A stretch of DNA of 25,154 bases, taken from assembly GCA_045644145.1 (NCBI GenBank), contig JAZRGK010000044.1, forward strand, positions 1 through 25,154, given 5' to 3'. A program made the translations under genes and the position numbers. Of this stretch, positions 6,414 to 14,333 are shown one piece after another (position 1 is the first letter of the stretch; every line of letters begins with the position of its first letter). The notes below the pieces were generated by a model that saw only the letters and a list, made by a program, of their open reading frames with translations, was not told where the DNA came from and searched no databases. Origin of the DNA: Flemingiibacterium sp045644145. GTDB lineage: Bacteria > Bacillota > Clostridia > Oscillospirales > CAG-272.

Positions 6414-8786
6414 TCATATTCTTCTTAATTTCGCGTAGGTCGCCATCAGCTTCTTTGTACCTACTGTGTCGAATATTATCTCGTACATTACATCGGCACC
6501 CATGGGCTTCGCGGAGATGATCTCGCCTTCTCCGAAGTTGTAGTGCTTCACTCTGTCGCCCACCTCGAACTGCTCACTGCTTTCGCTTCTGCCAACATCG
6601 CTTTCGAGTGCGGCTTTTTTGAAAAATTCAGCGGAAATAACCGGCTTTTTCTTCTTCGGCGCATCTTCGGAAGCAGGCTTCGGGATGTATCCGAGATCAA
6701 CGATCTCTTCCGGAATCTCGTCTATGAAGCGTGAGCGCGGATTGAACTGCGTTTTGCCGAATATAAGACGCTCGCGAACGTGTACGCAGTAGAGGCGCTC
6801 CTTGGCGCGTGTGATGCCAACATAAGCAAGTCTGCGCTCCTCTTCAAGCTCCTCGGGATCCATAGCGGACTGAATACTCGGGAATATTCCGTCTTCGAAG
6901 CCGGGTAGGAACACAACGGGGAATTCAAGTCCCTTGGCGCTGTGGATGGTCATAAGCACCACCGCATCGGCGTCCTCGTCGTAGTTGTCGATATCGCTGA
7001 CAAGCGCTACATCTTCAAGGAATCCCTCGAGAGTAGGCTCGGGCGCTTCGTTTTCGTATGCCACCGCGTTTGAGATAAGCTCACCCACGTTTGCGATACG
7101 CTCGATTCCCTCGATGCCTGACATTTTAAGCATGTCCTCGTATCCGGTGCGCGCATATACAAGGCGGATAAGATCCGAAACGGCCAGCTCCTCGGATGCG
7201 GCTCTCAGCTCTCTTATGAGCTTCACGAAATCCGCAAGCCGTGGTGCGCTTTTTGAAAGCGCTGTGTAGCTGTAGGCGTTTTCCATTACCTCAAATGGCG
7301 TCTTATTCTCAGCGGCGGCGATGCCGAACACCGCATCAATGGTAGTTTCGCCGATTTTGCGCTTAGGCTCATTGATTATGCGGCGCAGACGCACGCTGTC
7401 ACCGGGATTTTTAAGTACACACAGATATGCGATAATATCCTTTATCTCTTTGCGTTCGTAGAAGCGCACGCCACCGAGGATTCTGTAGGGGAGTCCGCTT
7501 TTTGCGAAGTAATTCTCAAGGCTGTTTGATTGGGCGTTTATGCGGTAAAGAACGGCAAAATCGCTGTATTTGCGCTTCTCGCGGGTAACGCCGTCGATTA
7601 TTTTGTTAATGATGTATTTTGCTTCCTCGTTCTGATTCTGAAGCTTCTTTACTCTTATCTTGTCACCCTCGTCACCGTCGCACCAAAGCTCCTTGCCACG
7701 TCTGCCGAAATTATGCTTTATAAGGGAATTTGCAGCGGAGAGTATGTTCTTTGTGGAACGGTAATTCTGCTCAAGCTTTATAACCTTTGCTCCCTCGAAC
7801 ACTCTGTCAAAATCGAGGATATTTTCGATAGTCGCGCCGCGGAAACGGTAGATAGACTGATCATCGTCGCCTACGACCATAATATTTCCGTATCTGCCGG
7901 AAAGCAGGCGCACAAGCTCAAGCTGGGCGCGGTTGGTGTCCTGATACTCGTCAACGCATACATAGCGGAAGCGGTTCTGACAATAGCTTCTTGCTTCCTC
8001 ACATTCCTTAAGAAGCCTTACGGTTTGCACGATAATATCGTCAAAATCCACCGCGTTTGCCGCTTTAAGCCGTGTTTCGTAAAGGTGGAAGACCTCGGCT
8101 ATTTTGCAAAGTCTGAAATCCGAGCCTGCTTCCGCTTCGAAATCGTCGGCGGACATTAGGCGATCCTTGGCACGGGAGATCATACTCATCGTAGCACGAA
8201 CGGGGAACATCTTGTCGTCAATGTCAAGGTCTTTCTGACATGCGGTAACAAGACGTTTCTGATCGTCGCTGTCGTAGATGGAAAAATCTCTCGAATATCC
8301 GATTGCCTCGCCGAAGCGTCTTAAAAGTCTTACGCAGACCGAATGAAATGTGCCAGCCCACACTTCCTTTGCCATGTTCTCGTCCCCGAGCACCTTGGCA
8401 ATGCGCTCTTTCATCTCGTTTGCGGCTTTATTTGTAAAGGTTATGGAAAGGATCTGCCATGGAGCTGCAGGGGAAACGGCGTATTCGCTGAGTATCTCTG
8501 CGATTTCAGCAGGAGAAAGGTAAGCGGCATCCTCCAGTTTCGTTACGTCTGATTCGGAAAATCCCTCGGGAAGCTCACCACATTCATATGCCTTTCCGTA
8601 TTTGATAATATGTGCTATACGGTTTACAAGAACCGTAGTCTTTCCGCTTCCTGCGCCTGCAAGTATGAGAAGCGGACCGTCAACTGTGTATACCGCCTCA
8701 CGCTGACGCTCATTAAGTGATGCGTATAATTTGTCAAACAGCGCATGCTTTGCGTTTACAAAGCGGCGGCAAAGTTCCTTGTTCAT
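6414..8786 (-). CDS. pcrA: ATP-dependent DNA helicase PcrA/UvrD (superfamily 1)
   Basis: A 3'-5' DNA helicase in nucleotide excision repair, plasmid rolling-circle replication and removal of RecA from DNA. The 790-residue product shows all SF1A motifs: Walker A AGAGSGKT (about 43-50), ITFTNKAANEMKERI (Ia), VDEYQDTN (II), VVGDDDQSIYRFRGA (III), LEQNYRS (IV), MTIHSAKGLEFPVVF (V) and RRLAYVGITRAKERLY (VI). The tail ends in a small domain with GDRVKHYNFGEGEI, the RNA-polymerase-binding Tudor-like fold of PcrA. About 45 residues (from YECGELPEG to the AAPWQ lead-in to motif Ia) are inserted between motifs I and Ia compared with standard PcrA. The frame continues upstream to 8879, but ATG at 8784-8786 has a strong GGAGGA four bases before it and is the likely start. 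It has its own promoter, divergent from the CARF gene. Confidence 0.95.
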   Translation of the reverse strand: MNKELCRRFVNAKHALFDKLYASLNERQREAVYTVDGPLLILAGAGSGKTTVLVNRIAHIIKYGKAYECGELPEGFSESDVTKLEDAAYLSPAEIAEILSEYAVSPAAPWQILSITFTNKAANEMKERIAKVLGDENMAKEVWAGTFHSVCVRLLRRFGEAIGYSRDFSIYDSDDQKRLVTACQKDLDIDDKMFPVRATMSMISRAKDRLMSADDFEAEAGSDFRLCKIAEVFHLYETRLKAANAVDFDDIIVQTVRLLKECEEARSYCQNRFRYVCVDEYQDTNRAQLELVRLLSGRYGNIMVVGDDDQSIYRFRGATIENILDFDRVFEGAKVIKLEQNYRSTKNILSAANSLIKHNFGRRGKELWCDGDEGDKIRVKKLQNQNEEAKYIINKIIDGVTREKRKYSDFAVLYRINAQSNSLENYFAKSGLPYRILGGVRFYERKEIKDIIAYLCVLKNPGDSVRLRRIINEPKRKIGETTIDAVFGIAAAENKTPFEVMENAYSYTALSKSAPRLADFVKLIRELRAASEELAVSDLIRLVYARTGYEDMLKMSGIEGIERIANVGELISNAVAYENEAPEPTLEGFLEDVALVSDIDNYDEDADAVVLMTIHSAKGLEFPVVFLPGFEDGIFPSIQSAMDPEELEEERRLAYVGITRAKERLYCVHVRERLIFGKTQFNPRSRFIDEIPEEIVDLGYIPKPASEDAPKKKKPVISAEFFKKAALESDVGRSESSEQFEVGDRVKHYNFGEGEIISAKPMGADVMYEIIFDTVGTKKLMATYAKLRRI

Positions 8787-8833
8787 GTTATCCTCCAAGT
8801 GATGTATGTGCCCCAAAAACAGTATTCGGGCGC

Positions 8834-8849
8834 ATATATGTACATATAT
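8834..8849. promoter_or_regulatory. 16-bp perfect palindrome at the pcrA transcription start
   Basis: ATATATGTACATATAT is identical to its reverse complement. It lies directly after the pcrA -10 box (ATTATA at 8851-8856 on the plus strand), spanning the predicted transcript start. It could bind a dimeric repressor or form a hairpin in the mRNA leader. It is not the CGAAC-type LexA box of Gram-positives. Confidence 0.45.
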
Positions 8850-8850
8850 T

Positions 8851-8879
8851 ATTATACTACACTTTTTTGCTTTTTTCAA
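8851..8879 (-). promoter_or_regulatory. Sigma-A promoter of pcrA
   Basis: On the minus strand TTGAAA (8874-8879) and TATAAT (8851-8856) are 17 bases apart, with TAG just before the -10. The transcript would start near 8844, giving a leader of about 58 bases to the pcrA ATG. Confidence 0.85.
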
Positions 8880-8919
8880 GAAGTATAACAGATTTTTAAT
8901 AAATTTATCACAATTTGAC

Positions 8920-8948
8920 TTGATATGTTCACTATTCTGTGATACAAT
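8920..8948 (+). promoter_or_regulatory. Promoter of the CARF-nuclease gene, flanked by an inverted repeat
   Basis: TTGATA (8920-8925) and TACAAT (8943-8948) are separated by 17 bases. TATCACA (8906-8912) and TGTGATA (8938-8944) form an inverted repeat that brackets the -35 and overlaps the -10, so a regulator could block it. The transcript start is near 8955, about 29 bases before the ATG. Confidence 0.65.
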
Positions 8949-8983
8949 TTACACACAGAATATAAATATATGTGAGGGTAAAA

Positions 8984-10180
8984 ATGAGCACATTTCCCAA
9001 AACAATAATCGAGCTTTACGATGACGAGGAAATATATAATGTCCTTGCGGCAACTGAGTTTAAACCGCAGAATGTGGTTTTTATCGGCGCAGGGAAGCTG
9101 AGAAGCAAAAAGACAAGAAACAATATAAGTGCATGCTTTGAAGCGCTTTCGCTCAGAGTAAACTGCTTTTTCCACTATGCGGACATGCTGAACCTTGAAT
9201 CGGTTTTGGGAATACTTCGGAATACCTTGAAAAAATTCCCCGACTGTGCCATTGATATTACCGGCGGATGTGAAACGGCTCTTGTGGCGGTTGGTATGCT
9301 TGCAAAGGAAAAGAAGATTTCTCTCTTCAGATACGATGGGCGAAGCCGGTGCTACAAGCCCATATACGGATGTTCATGGTGCGAGGATATCCCATCTTCG
9401 ACACGCTTTAATCTTGACGCCATTCTTGCGCTCTCGGGAAGCGTGATGAAATCCCACGGTCATTTATCTCTTGATACGATTGATGCCGAAACGGAAAAGG
9501 ATATTTTCCGCGTATGGGGCATATATAAAAACAATCACAGAGCGTGGCACAGATCGGTGGCATATCTCCAGCAAATATCAAAGGAACTTTATGGGAACAA
9601 TCTTCATGTTGACGCCTCTGCCGTAGTGTATAACGGAAATAAGATAAGCAGCGCAGACGGTGAAGTCATGCGTCGCCTTTCGGAAGCGAGAATTATTTTA
9701 AACTATAAAAACGACGGAAAGCGCATATCCTTCGATTATAAGAACAAGCTTATGCGAAGCTGTCTTGTTGATATCGGAATATGCCTTGAGCTGTACGTTT
9801 TCGCGGTGGCACACAGCATGGATATATACAGTGACATAAAAATAAGCACTGTAATCGACTGGGACGGCATACTTAATTCCAAGGTAAACACCATAAACGA
9901 GATCGACGTTGTGCTCGTACATGGATTTGTGCCAATTTTTATTTCCTGTAAGTCGGGGACAGTAAATGTGACCACACTTAACGAAATAAAGACACTGGCA
10001 AAGCAGTTCGGCGGAAAATACGCAAGACCGGTGCTTGTTACCATGTCGGATATCCGCACACGGGATAAATTCCTGTATCAGCGCGCCGCAGACATGGGCG
10101 TTACCATAATTGATCGCGCGGATCTTGTGAATGAACGGCTTTCCAAACGGCTCTATGGGCTGTCTATACTTAAGCCATAA
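8984..10180 (+). CDS. CARF-domain PD-(D/E)XK nuclease, Card1/Can2-like (DUF1887)
   Basis: A 398-residue protein with the architecture of Card1/Can2, cyclic-oligoadenylate-activated nucleases of type III CRISPR defence. The N-terminal CARF domain (about 1-140) has the ligand-binding signature DITGGCETALVAVG. A helical, winged-helix-like middle spans about 150-240. The C-terminal nuclease domain has NEIDVVLVHGFVPIFISCKS, equivalent to the D...(E)xK core, then a conserved FGGKYARPVLVT strand-helix. At the position I expect to be glutamate in the E-x-K of Card1 there is serine (SCK), although NEID upstream supplies acidic residues. The ATG at 8984 is preferred over GTG 8972 because GAGGG is five bases before it. 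There are no cas genes or CRISPR repeats in the window, so it may be an orphan or act with a distant locus. Activation by a cyclic oligoadenylate is inferred from the family. Confidence 0.85.
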   Translation: MSTFPKTIIELYDDEEIYNVLAATEFKPQNVVFIGAGKLRSKKTRNNISACFEALSLRVNCFFHYADMLNLESVLGILRNTLKKFPDCAIDITGGCETALVAVGMLAKEKKISLFRYDGRSRCYKPIYGCSWCEDIPSSTRFNLDAILALSGSVMKSHGHLSLDTIDAETEKDIFRVWGIYKNNHRAWHRSVAYLQQISKELYGNNLHVDASAVVYNGNKISSADGEVMRRLSEARIILNYKNDGKRISFDYKNKLMRSCLVDIGICLELYVFAVAHSMDIYSDIKISTVIDWDGILNSKVNTINEIDVVLVHGFVPIFISCKSGTVNVTTLNEIKTLAKQFGGKYARPVLVTMSDIRTRDKFLYQRAADMGVTIIDRADLVNERLSKRLYGLSILKP

Positions 10181-10192
10181 AATTTTTGCGGA

Positions 10193-10212
10193 TTTTCACC
10201 CTGTTTTCACCC
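10193..10212 (+). repeat. Tandem direct repeat upstream of the transporter cluster
   Basis: TTTTCACCC occurs at 10193-10201 and again at 10204-10212, an 11-base step, which is about one helical turn. It lies 60 to 80 bases before the first permease. It could be a pair of half-sites for a regulator, but no matching promoter is clear, so this is tentative. Confidence 0.35.
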
Positions 10213-10274
10213 AAAAAGCGGAACTAAATCAAAAAAATTACGTCTAAACTGTAAAATCACAAATTTGCGAGGAA

Positions 10275-11219
10275 ATGATGAAAACAAACCAAGCTGTAAA
10301 GGACGGCAAGGTGGATAAAAGGATAAAAACGTCAACTAAAAAAGGTCGGCTGTCGCGGATGAAAACCGCTGAACGGCGCAGTGTGAACCTTTTTCTTATC
10401 CCCTCTGCTGTGGGAATGCTAATATTCTACATACTTCCGTTTTTCGTTATAATATTTCAGTCCCTTGTAAACAATCCCGTTAAAAAAGAATTTGTATTTC
10501 TCGAAAACTACCGAAAGCTTCTTGAAAATACCGCTTTTCGTCAGGCGGCGTGGAACACGGTGAAATTTTCATTGACCGCAGTACCGCTTGCGGTGGTGCT
10601 ATCGCTTCTTCTCGCGGTGATACTTATGAAAGAGCTTCCCGGAAAAAGCAGGCTCCGTACTATCTTTCTTTCGCCAATGATGGTGCCCGTTGCATCCATT
10701 ATCCTTATCTGGCAGGTGGTGTTCCACTACAAGGGCACGGCAAACGAGATCGTAATGCTTTTCGGCGGTCAGGCGGTAGATTGGCTCAAATCCGATTTTT
10801 CACAGCTTGTTGTGGTGCTTCTGTTTTTGTGGAAGAATCTCGGCTACAACATGATATTATTCATGTCGGCGCTGTCCGCCATTCCTGTGGATGTCATTGA
10901 GGTGGCAACCCTTGAGGGCGCTTCGAGATTACAGATATTCTTTAAGATAAAGCTCCGCTATCTTTCCTCGACCATGCTTTTTGTTATGCTGATGTCGCTT
11001 ATAAATTCCTTTAAGATATTCCGTGAGGTTTATCTTCTTACGGGAAATTACCCCTACGATGAACTATACATGCTTCAGCATTTTATGAACAACGTGTTTA
11101 GGACGCTGGACTATCAGAAGCTTTCCGCAGCCGCTATTATTATGGCTGCTATTATGGCGGTAATCATCGGGCTTTTACTTGCGGTTGATAATAAAATGGA
11201 GGAGGACATCGGGGAATGA
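10275..11219 (+). CDS. ABC transporter permease, MalF/UgpA-type (CUT1-like)
   Basis: Inner-membrane permease, 314 residues. After a basic cytoplasmic N-terminus of about 35 residues there are six predicted hydrophobic helices, among them MLIFYILPFFVIIFQSLV and LSLLLAVILM. The conserved EAA loop that docks the ATPase is EVATLEGASRLQIFFKIKLR, with the invariant G. The family is the binding-protein-dependent sugar permease type, and it pairs with the next gene as in MalF/MalG. ATG 10275 is followed by another ATG at 10278, which is better spaced from GAGGA (10269-10273), so the true start may be the second. It overlaps the next gene by four bases (ATGA), which shows coupling. No ATPase gene accompanies the pair; such permeases in Bacillota often use a shared MsmK-type ATPase encoded elsewhere. 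Confidence 0.85.
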   Translation: MMKTNQAVKDGKVDKRIKTSTKKGRLSRMKTAERRSVNLFLIPSAVGMLIFYILPFFVIIFQSLVNNPVKKEFVFLENYRKLLENTAFRQAAWNTVKFSLTAVPLAVVLSLLLAVILMKELPGKSRLRTIFLSPMMVPVASIILIWQVVFHYKGTANEIVMLFGGQAVDWLKSDFSQLVVVLLFLWKNLGYNMILFMSALSAIPVDVIEVATLEGASRLQIFFKIKLRYLSSTMLFVMLMSLINSFKIFREVYLLTGNYPYDELYMLQHFMNNVFRTLDYQKLSAAAIIMAAIMAVIIGLLLAVDNKMEEDIGE

Positions 11220-12124
11220 AAAATAAACCTATCGGTGCACTCCGAAAAAAATTGCTTACATATCTTACTGTCATACTGATTACGGCTGTCGCCGTGGTGT
11301 TCCTTCTTCCAACCGTGCTGACGCTTACAAACTCTTTTATGTCGCAAACGGAGATATCCGCAAACTACGGACAGATATTCGGTAATGCAGGTGCTGACAA
11401 AAAGACCTTTATTTCGGAAAAGGTAAATTTAAAATTTATACCCGACAAGGTGACCTTTTCCCAGTACAAGACGGCGTTTATAACAAGTCCCGCTTATCTT
11501 CTTAAATTCTGGAACTCGGTGATACTCACCGTGCCTATAGTTGCAGGTCAGCTTATAGTGGCATCGGGGGCGGCGTACTGCTTTGCGAGAAACCGCTCAA
11601 AGGCGGCAAATGCCATATTCTTTGTGTACATCATACTTATGCTGATGCCGTACCAGGTAACGCTTGTGCCAAACTTTATTGTGGCGGACTTCTTCGGTCT
11701 TATAGATACAAGGTGGTCTATAATACTGCCGGGAATTTTCTCACCCTTTGCGGTGTTTATACTTACGAAATTCATGCGGCGCGTACCAAACGCCATGATA
11801 GAGGCGGCAAAGCTTGACGGAGCAGGGGAATTTCAGATATTTACCCGAATCTTCATACCTTTATGCAAGGGAACACTTTATTCCGTTGCCATACTTATTT
11901 TTATAGATTACTGGAACATGGTGGAACAGCCGCTGATTATGTTCAAAGCTACCGGCGATGAGTTGTACCCACTTTCCGTGTTCTTATCCCAAGTGAATAC
12001 CGCGGATGCAGGTCTTGCCTTTGCGGTGGCGTCGATCTACATGATACCGTCCCTTCTCATATTCCTTTACAGCGAGGATTATCTCGTTGAGGGAATTGCT
12101 TATTCAGGCGGTATCAAGGGTTAA
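11216..12124 (+). CDS. ABC transporter permease, MalG-type
   Basis: The second permease of the pair, 302 residues. Helices are visible near residues 15-35 (LTVILITAVAVVFLLPTVLT) and 95-120, and further ones downstream, ending with IYMIPSLLIFLYSEDYLVEG. The EAA loop is EAAKLDGAGEFQIFTRIFIP, as in MalG/carbohydrate permeases. The extracellular loop after the first helix is enlarged (ISANYGQIFGNAGADKKTFI region, about 45-85). The gene starts inside the upstream gene (ATGA overlap), so the two subunits are made in equal amounts. The final EGIAYSGGIKG is the usual C-terminus of MalG-type proteins (x-G-x-x-x-G-x-x-K-G). The substrate is unknown; the neighbouring proteins suggest that this unit may serve an export or envelope task rather than ordinary sugar uptake. 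Confidence 0.88.
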   Translation: MKNKPIGALRKKLLTYLTVILITAVAVVFLLPTVLTLTNSFMSQTEISANYGQIFGNAGADKKTFISEKVNLKFIPDKVTFSQYKTAFITSPAYLLKFWNSVILTVPIVAGQLIVASGAAYCFARNRSKAANAIFFVYIILMLMPYQVTLVPNFIVADFFGLIDTRWSIILPGIFSPFAVFILTKFMRRVPNAMIEAAKLDGAGEFQIFTRIFIPLCKGTLYSVAILIFIDYWNMVEQPLIMFKATGDELYPLSVFLSQVNTADAGLAFAVASIYMIPSLLIFLYSEDYLVEGIAYSGGIKG

Positions 12125-12154
12125 ATTTTCTTTATAACACAGGAGATTACAGAT

Positions 12155-14332
12155 ATGGATGCTTCAAATAAAAGAAGAGCGTGGGTCAAGAACGCGATCA
12201 TCGTGTTCCTCGCCATAATGCTTATTCTCACATTCTTTTCAAATACCATAATGAATGCTTCGCTTCCCGAGGTGGCGGCACAGTACGCCATGAGGGGAAG
12301 TATCACCACCAAAATAAGGACTACCGCCACTGCAAAGGCTAATTCCACCCAGCAGGTGAAGATCGAGGAATCCCGTAAGGTTAAGTCTGTTGCGGTAAGA
12401 GAGGGGCAGGACGTTTCAGTTGGTGACGTGCTCTTTTACCTTGACGACGGTGAGTCCGCGGAGCTTAAAGCGGCAAGAGAAGCCCTTGCATCCCTTGAAC
12501 GCCAGTATGAGCTTCGTATGTTGACTACGGACACCGACTATTATTCCGAGGAGCTTGCTATATCAAAGAAGCAGAAAGAGCTTGACGAAGCGAGGGCGGT
12601 GCTTCTTTCGCTGTCAGGTGAGGGCGGAGATATTGCTGTTTTGAAGTCACAGCTTTCCGAAACGGAAGCGCTCATGAAGGCACTTTCAAATACCGTAGCC
12701 GCTTATGAAAAGGAAATAGCCAAGCTTCAGAACGGCGCGGCGGATGCTTCGCTTACGGGAGAGTCCACCGAGTCCCGTCTTGCGGCGGCAAAAGCGGCAT
12801 ATGCTCCCATAGAAAGCCGATACAAGAAGGCTGAGATAGACAAAAAAGCGGCGGAAACGCTTCTTAAGAATGTAAAAGCCGAAGCAGAAGCTGCAAAGGA
12901 AGCCTATGATGAGCTTGTAGGCGGCGCATCCTCGGATTACAACACCATTCGCGAGCAGATAGCATCCCTTGAAAAGGAGATGCGCCGTGCCGAAGAGGAT
13001 TACGATATCGCATACCGTAAGCTTGGCGACGGACTTTACGATTTAAAAGAGGCATGGAACGAGGCATACGATAATTACACATCCCTTAAAGCCGACCTGA
13101 AAAACGGCGTTGAGGGTGTAACCGAAGCTGACGTTGACGCGGCAAAGGCGGTGTCCGATTCCGCTGAGGCGGCTTATAAAACTGAGAGAGCGCGTGTTAC
13201 CGAGCAGAGAGATGCACTTACGCTTACCTATGAGCGCGGAGTTGAGGATGACATGGAGCGTCTTAACAAGCTCCGTTCACAGCTTGCTTCCATAAGCGGT
13301 GCAGAGGATGCCAAGGAAACCCTTGAAGCGGCTGAAGAAAAGGTAAAGGCGGCGGAAAAATCCGTTACTGAGCTTACCGAAGCGCTTGCCGATATTGAGG
13401 AAGAATACCTTGAAGCAAAGAACGAGTACGAGGGACTTGCAAAGCTTTCTCAGATAGAGGCATACGAAGCAGAGCTTGATGGGCTAAACGCAAAGAACGA
13501 GGAATATTCAGCGAAGAAATCCGAGCTTCAGGCGGAGATATCCGCTCTTGGCGGCGATACCACCAAAAAGGCACAGGAAACTCTTATCGCGGCTCTCGAA
13601 AGCGAGCTTGCAACTCTTAAGCACAATCTCGCCAGAAGACGTGAGGAAGACGCAATAGCCGACCGCAAGGAGCAGCTTGAAATTACCGATCTGCTTCTTG
13701 ATATCGAGGAGCAGAAGGCGGTTGTTGCGAAGCATGAGGCAAACATGACCGATGCGAAGATAGTAGCCGAGGTGGCAGGTCAGGTGCATAATTTGAGCAT
13801 CAGCACCGGCATGGAAACCGTTGTGGGACAGACGCTTTGCGAGGTTGTCGTAACCGAGCTTGGATATTCCTGTGAGATCACGCTGAACGCCGAGCAGGCA
13901 AGACGTGTGAGAGTGGGCGACAGCGTTGAGGTAACAAATTCCTGGTGGTCAAACGCCGGCGGAACTATTGTTTCCATCCGCAATGACCCCAAGAATCCCG
14001 GTCAGCAGAAGATAGCTGTAATATCTCTTACCGGAGATATAACGCAAGGGCAGAATATGTCCCTTACCATCGGCGAAAGAGGTCAGGATTACGATGCGGT
14101 AGTGCCCAACTCCGCGGTGCGCGAGGACAACAACGGCAAGTTTGTGCTTGTTGTGGAAGCAAAATCAAGTCCTCTCGGCAACCGTTATATAGCGCGCAGA
14201 TACGATGTTGAGGTGTTAGCAAGCGATGACACCAATTCTGCCGTAAGCGGACTTCTCGGCAGTGAATTTATAATCACCACCTCGTCAGCACCTATTGCAA
14301 ACGGTAATCAGGTGCGCCTTGTTGAGAACTGA
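12155..14332 (+). CDS. Very long HlyD/RND-type membrane adaptor protein
   Basis: A 725-residue adaptor of the membrane fusion protein type. A short basic N-terminus and one membrane helix (about 11-31, KNAIIVFLAIMLILTFFSN) anchor it. A lipoyl-like half-motif follows (VAVREGQDVSVGDVLFYLDD, about 78-98). Coiled-coil segments rich in A/E/K/L run from about 105 to 530, far longer than the 100-250 residues usual in such adaptors. The second lipoyl half (AKIVAEVAGQVHNLSISTG) lies near 535, followed by beta-barrel and membrane-proximal domains to the end. In diderms these proteins bridge to the outer membrane; in a monoderm they may hold a surface substrate or span the wall. AGGAGA precedes the ATG. 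It is read 30 bases after the MalG-type gene and is followed by a one-base gap. Family secure, role inferred. Confidence 0.85.
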   Translation: MDASNKRRAWVKNAIIVFLAIMLILTFFSNTIMNASLPEVAAQYAMRGSITTKIRTTATAKANSTQQVKIEESRKVKSVAVREGQDVSVGDVLFYLDDGESAELKAAREALASLERQYELRMLTTDTDYYSEELAISKKQKELDEARAVLLSLSGEGGDIAVLKSQLSETEALMKALSNTVAAYEKEIAKLQNGAADASLTGESTESRLAAAKAAYAPIESRYKKAEIDKKAAETLLKNVKAEAEAAKEAYDELVGGASSDYNTIREQIASLEKEMRRAEEDYDIAYRKLGDGLYDLKEAWNEAYDNYTSLKADLKNGVEGVTEADVDAAKAVSDSAEAAYKTERARVTEQRDALTLTYERGVEDDMERLNKLRSQLASISGAEDAKETLEAAEEKVKAAEKSVTELTEALADIEEEYLEAKNEYEGLAKLSQIEAYEAELDGLNAKNEEYSAKKSELQAEISALGGDTTKKAQETLIAALESELATLKHNLARRREEDAIADRKEQLEITDLLLDIEEQKAVVAKHEANMTDAKIVAEVAGQVHNLSISTGMETVVGQTLCEVVVTELGYSCEITLNAEQARRVRVGDSVEVTNSWWSNAGGTIVSIRNDPKNPGQQKIAVISLTGDITQGQNMSLTIGERGQDYDAVVPNSAVREDNNGKFVLVVEAKSSPLGNRYIARRYDVEVLASDDTNSAVSGLLGSEFIITTSSAPIANGNQVRLVEN

Positions 14333-14333
14333 T

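Noticed and set aside
8787..8879. Longer PcrA start at 8879
   Set aside because: The extension crosses the pcrA promoter and lacks a ribosome binding site, while ATG 8784-8786 has a strong GGAGGA.
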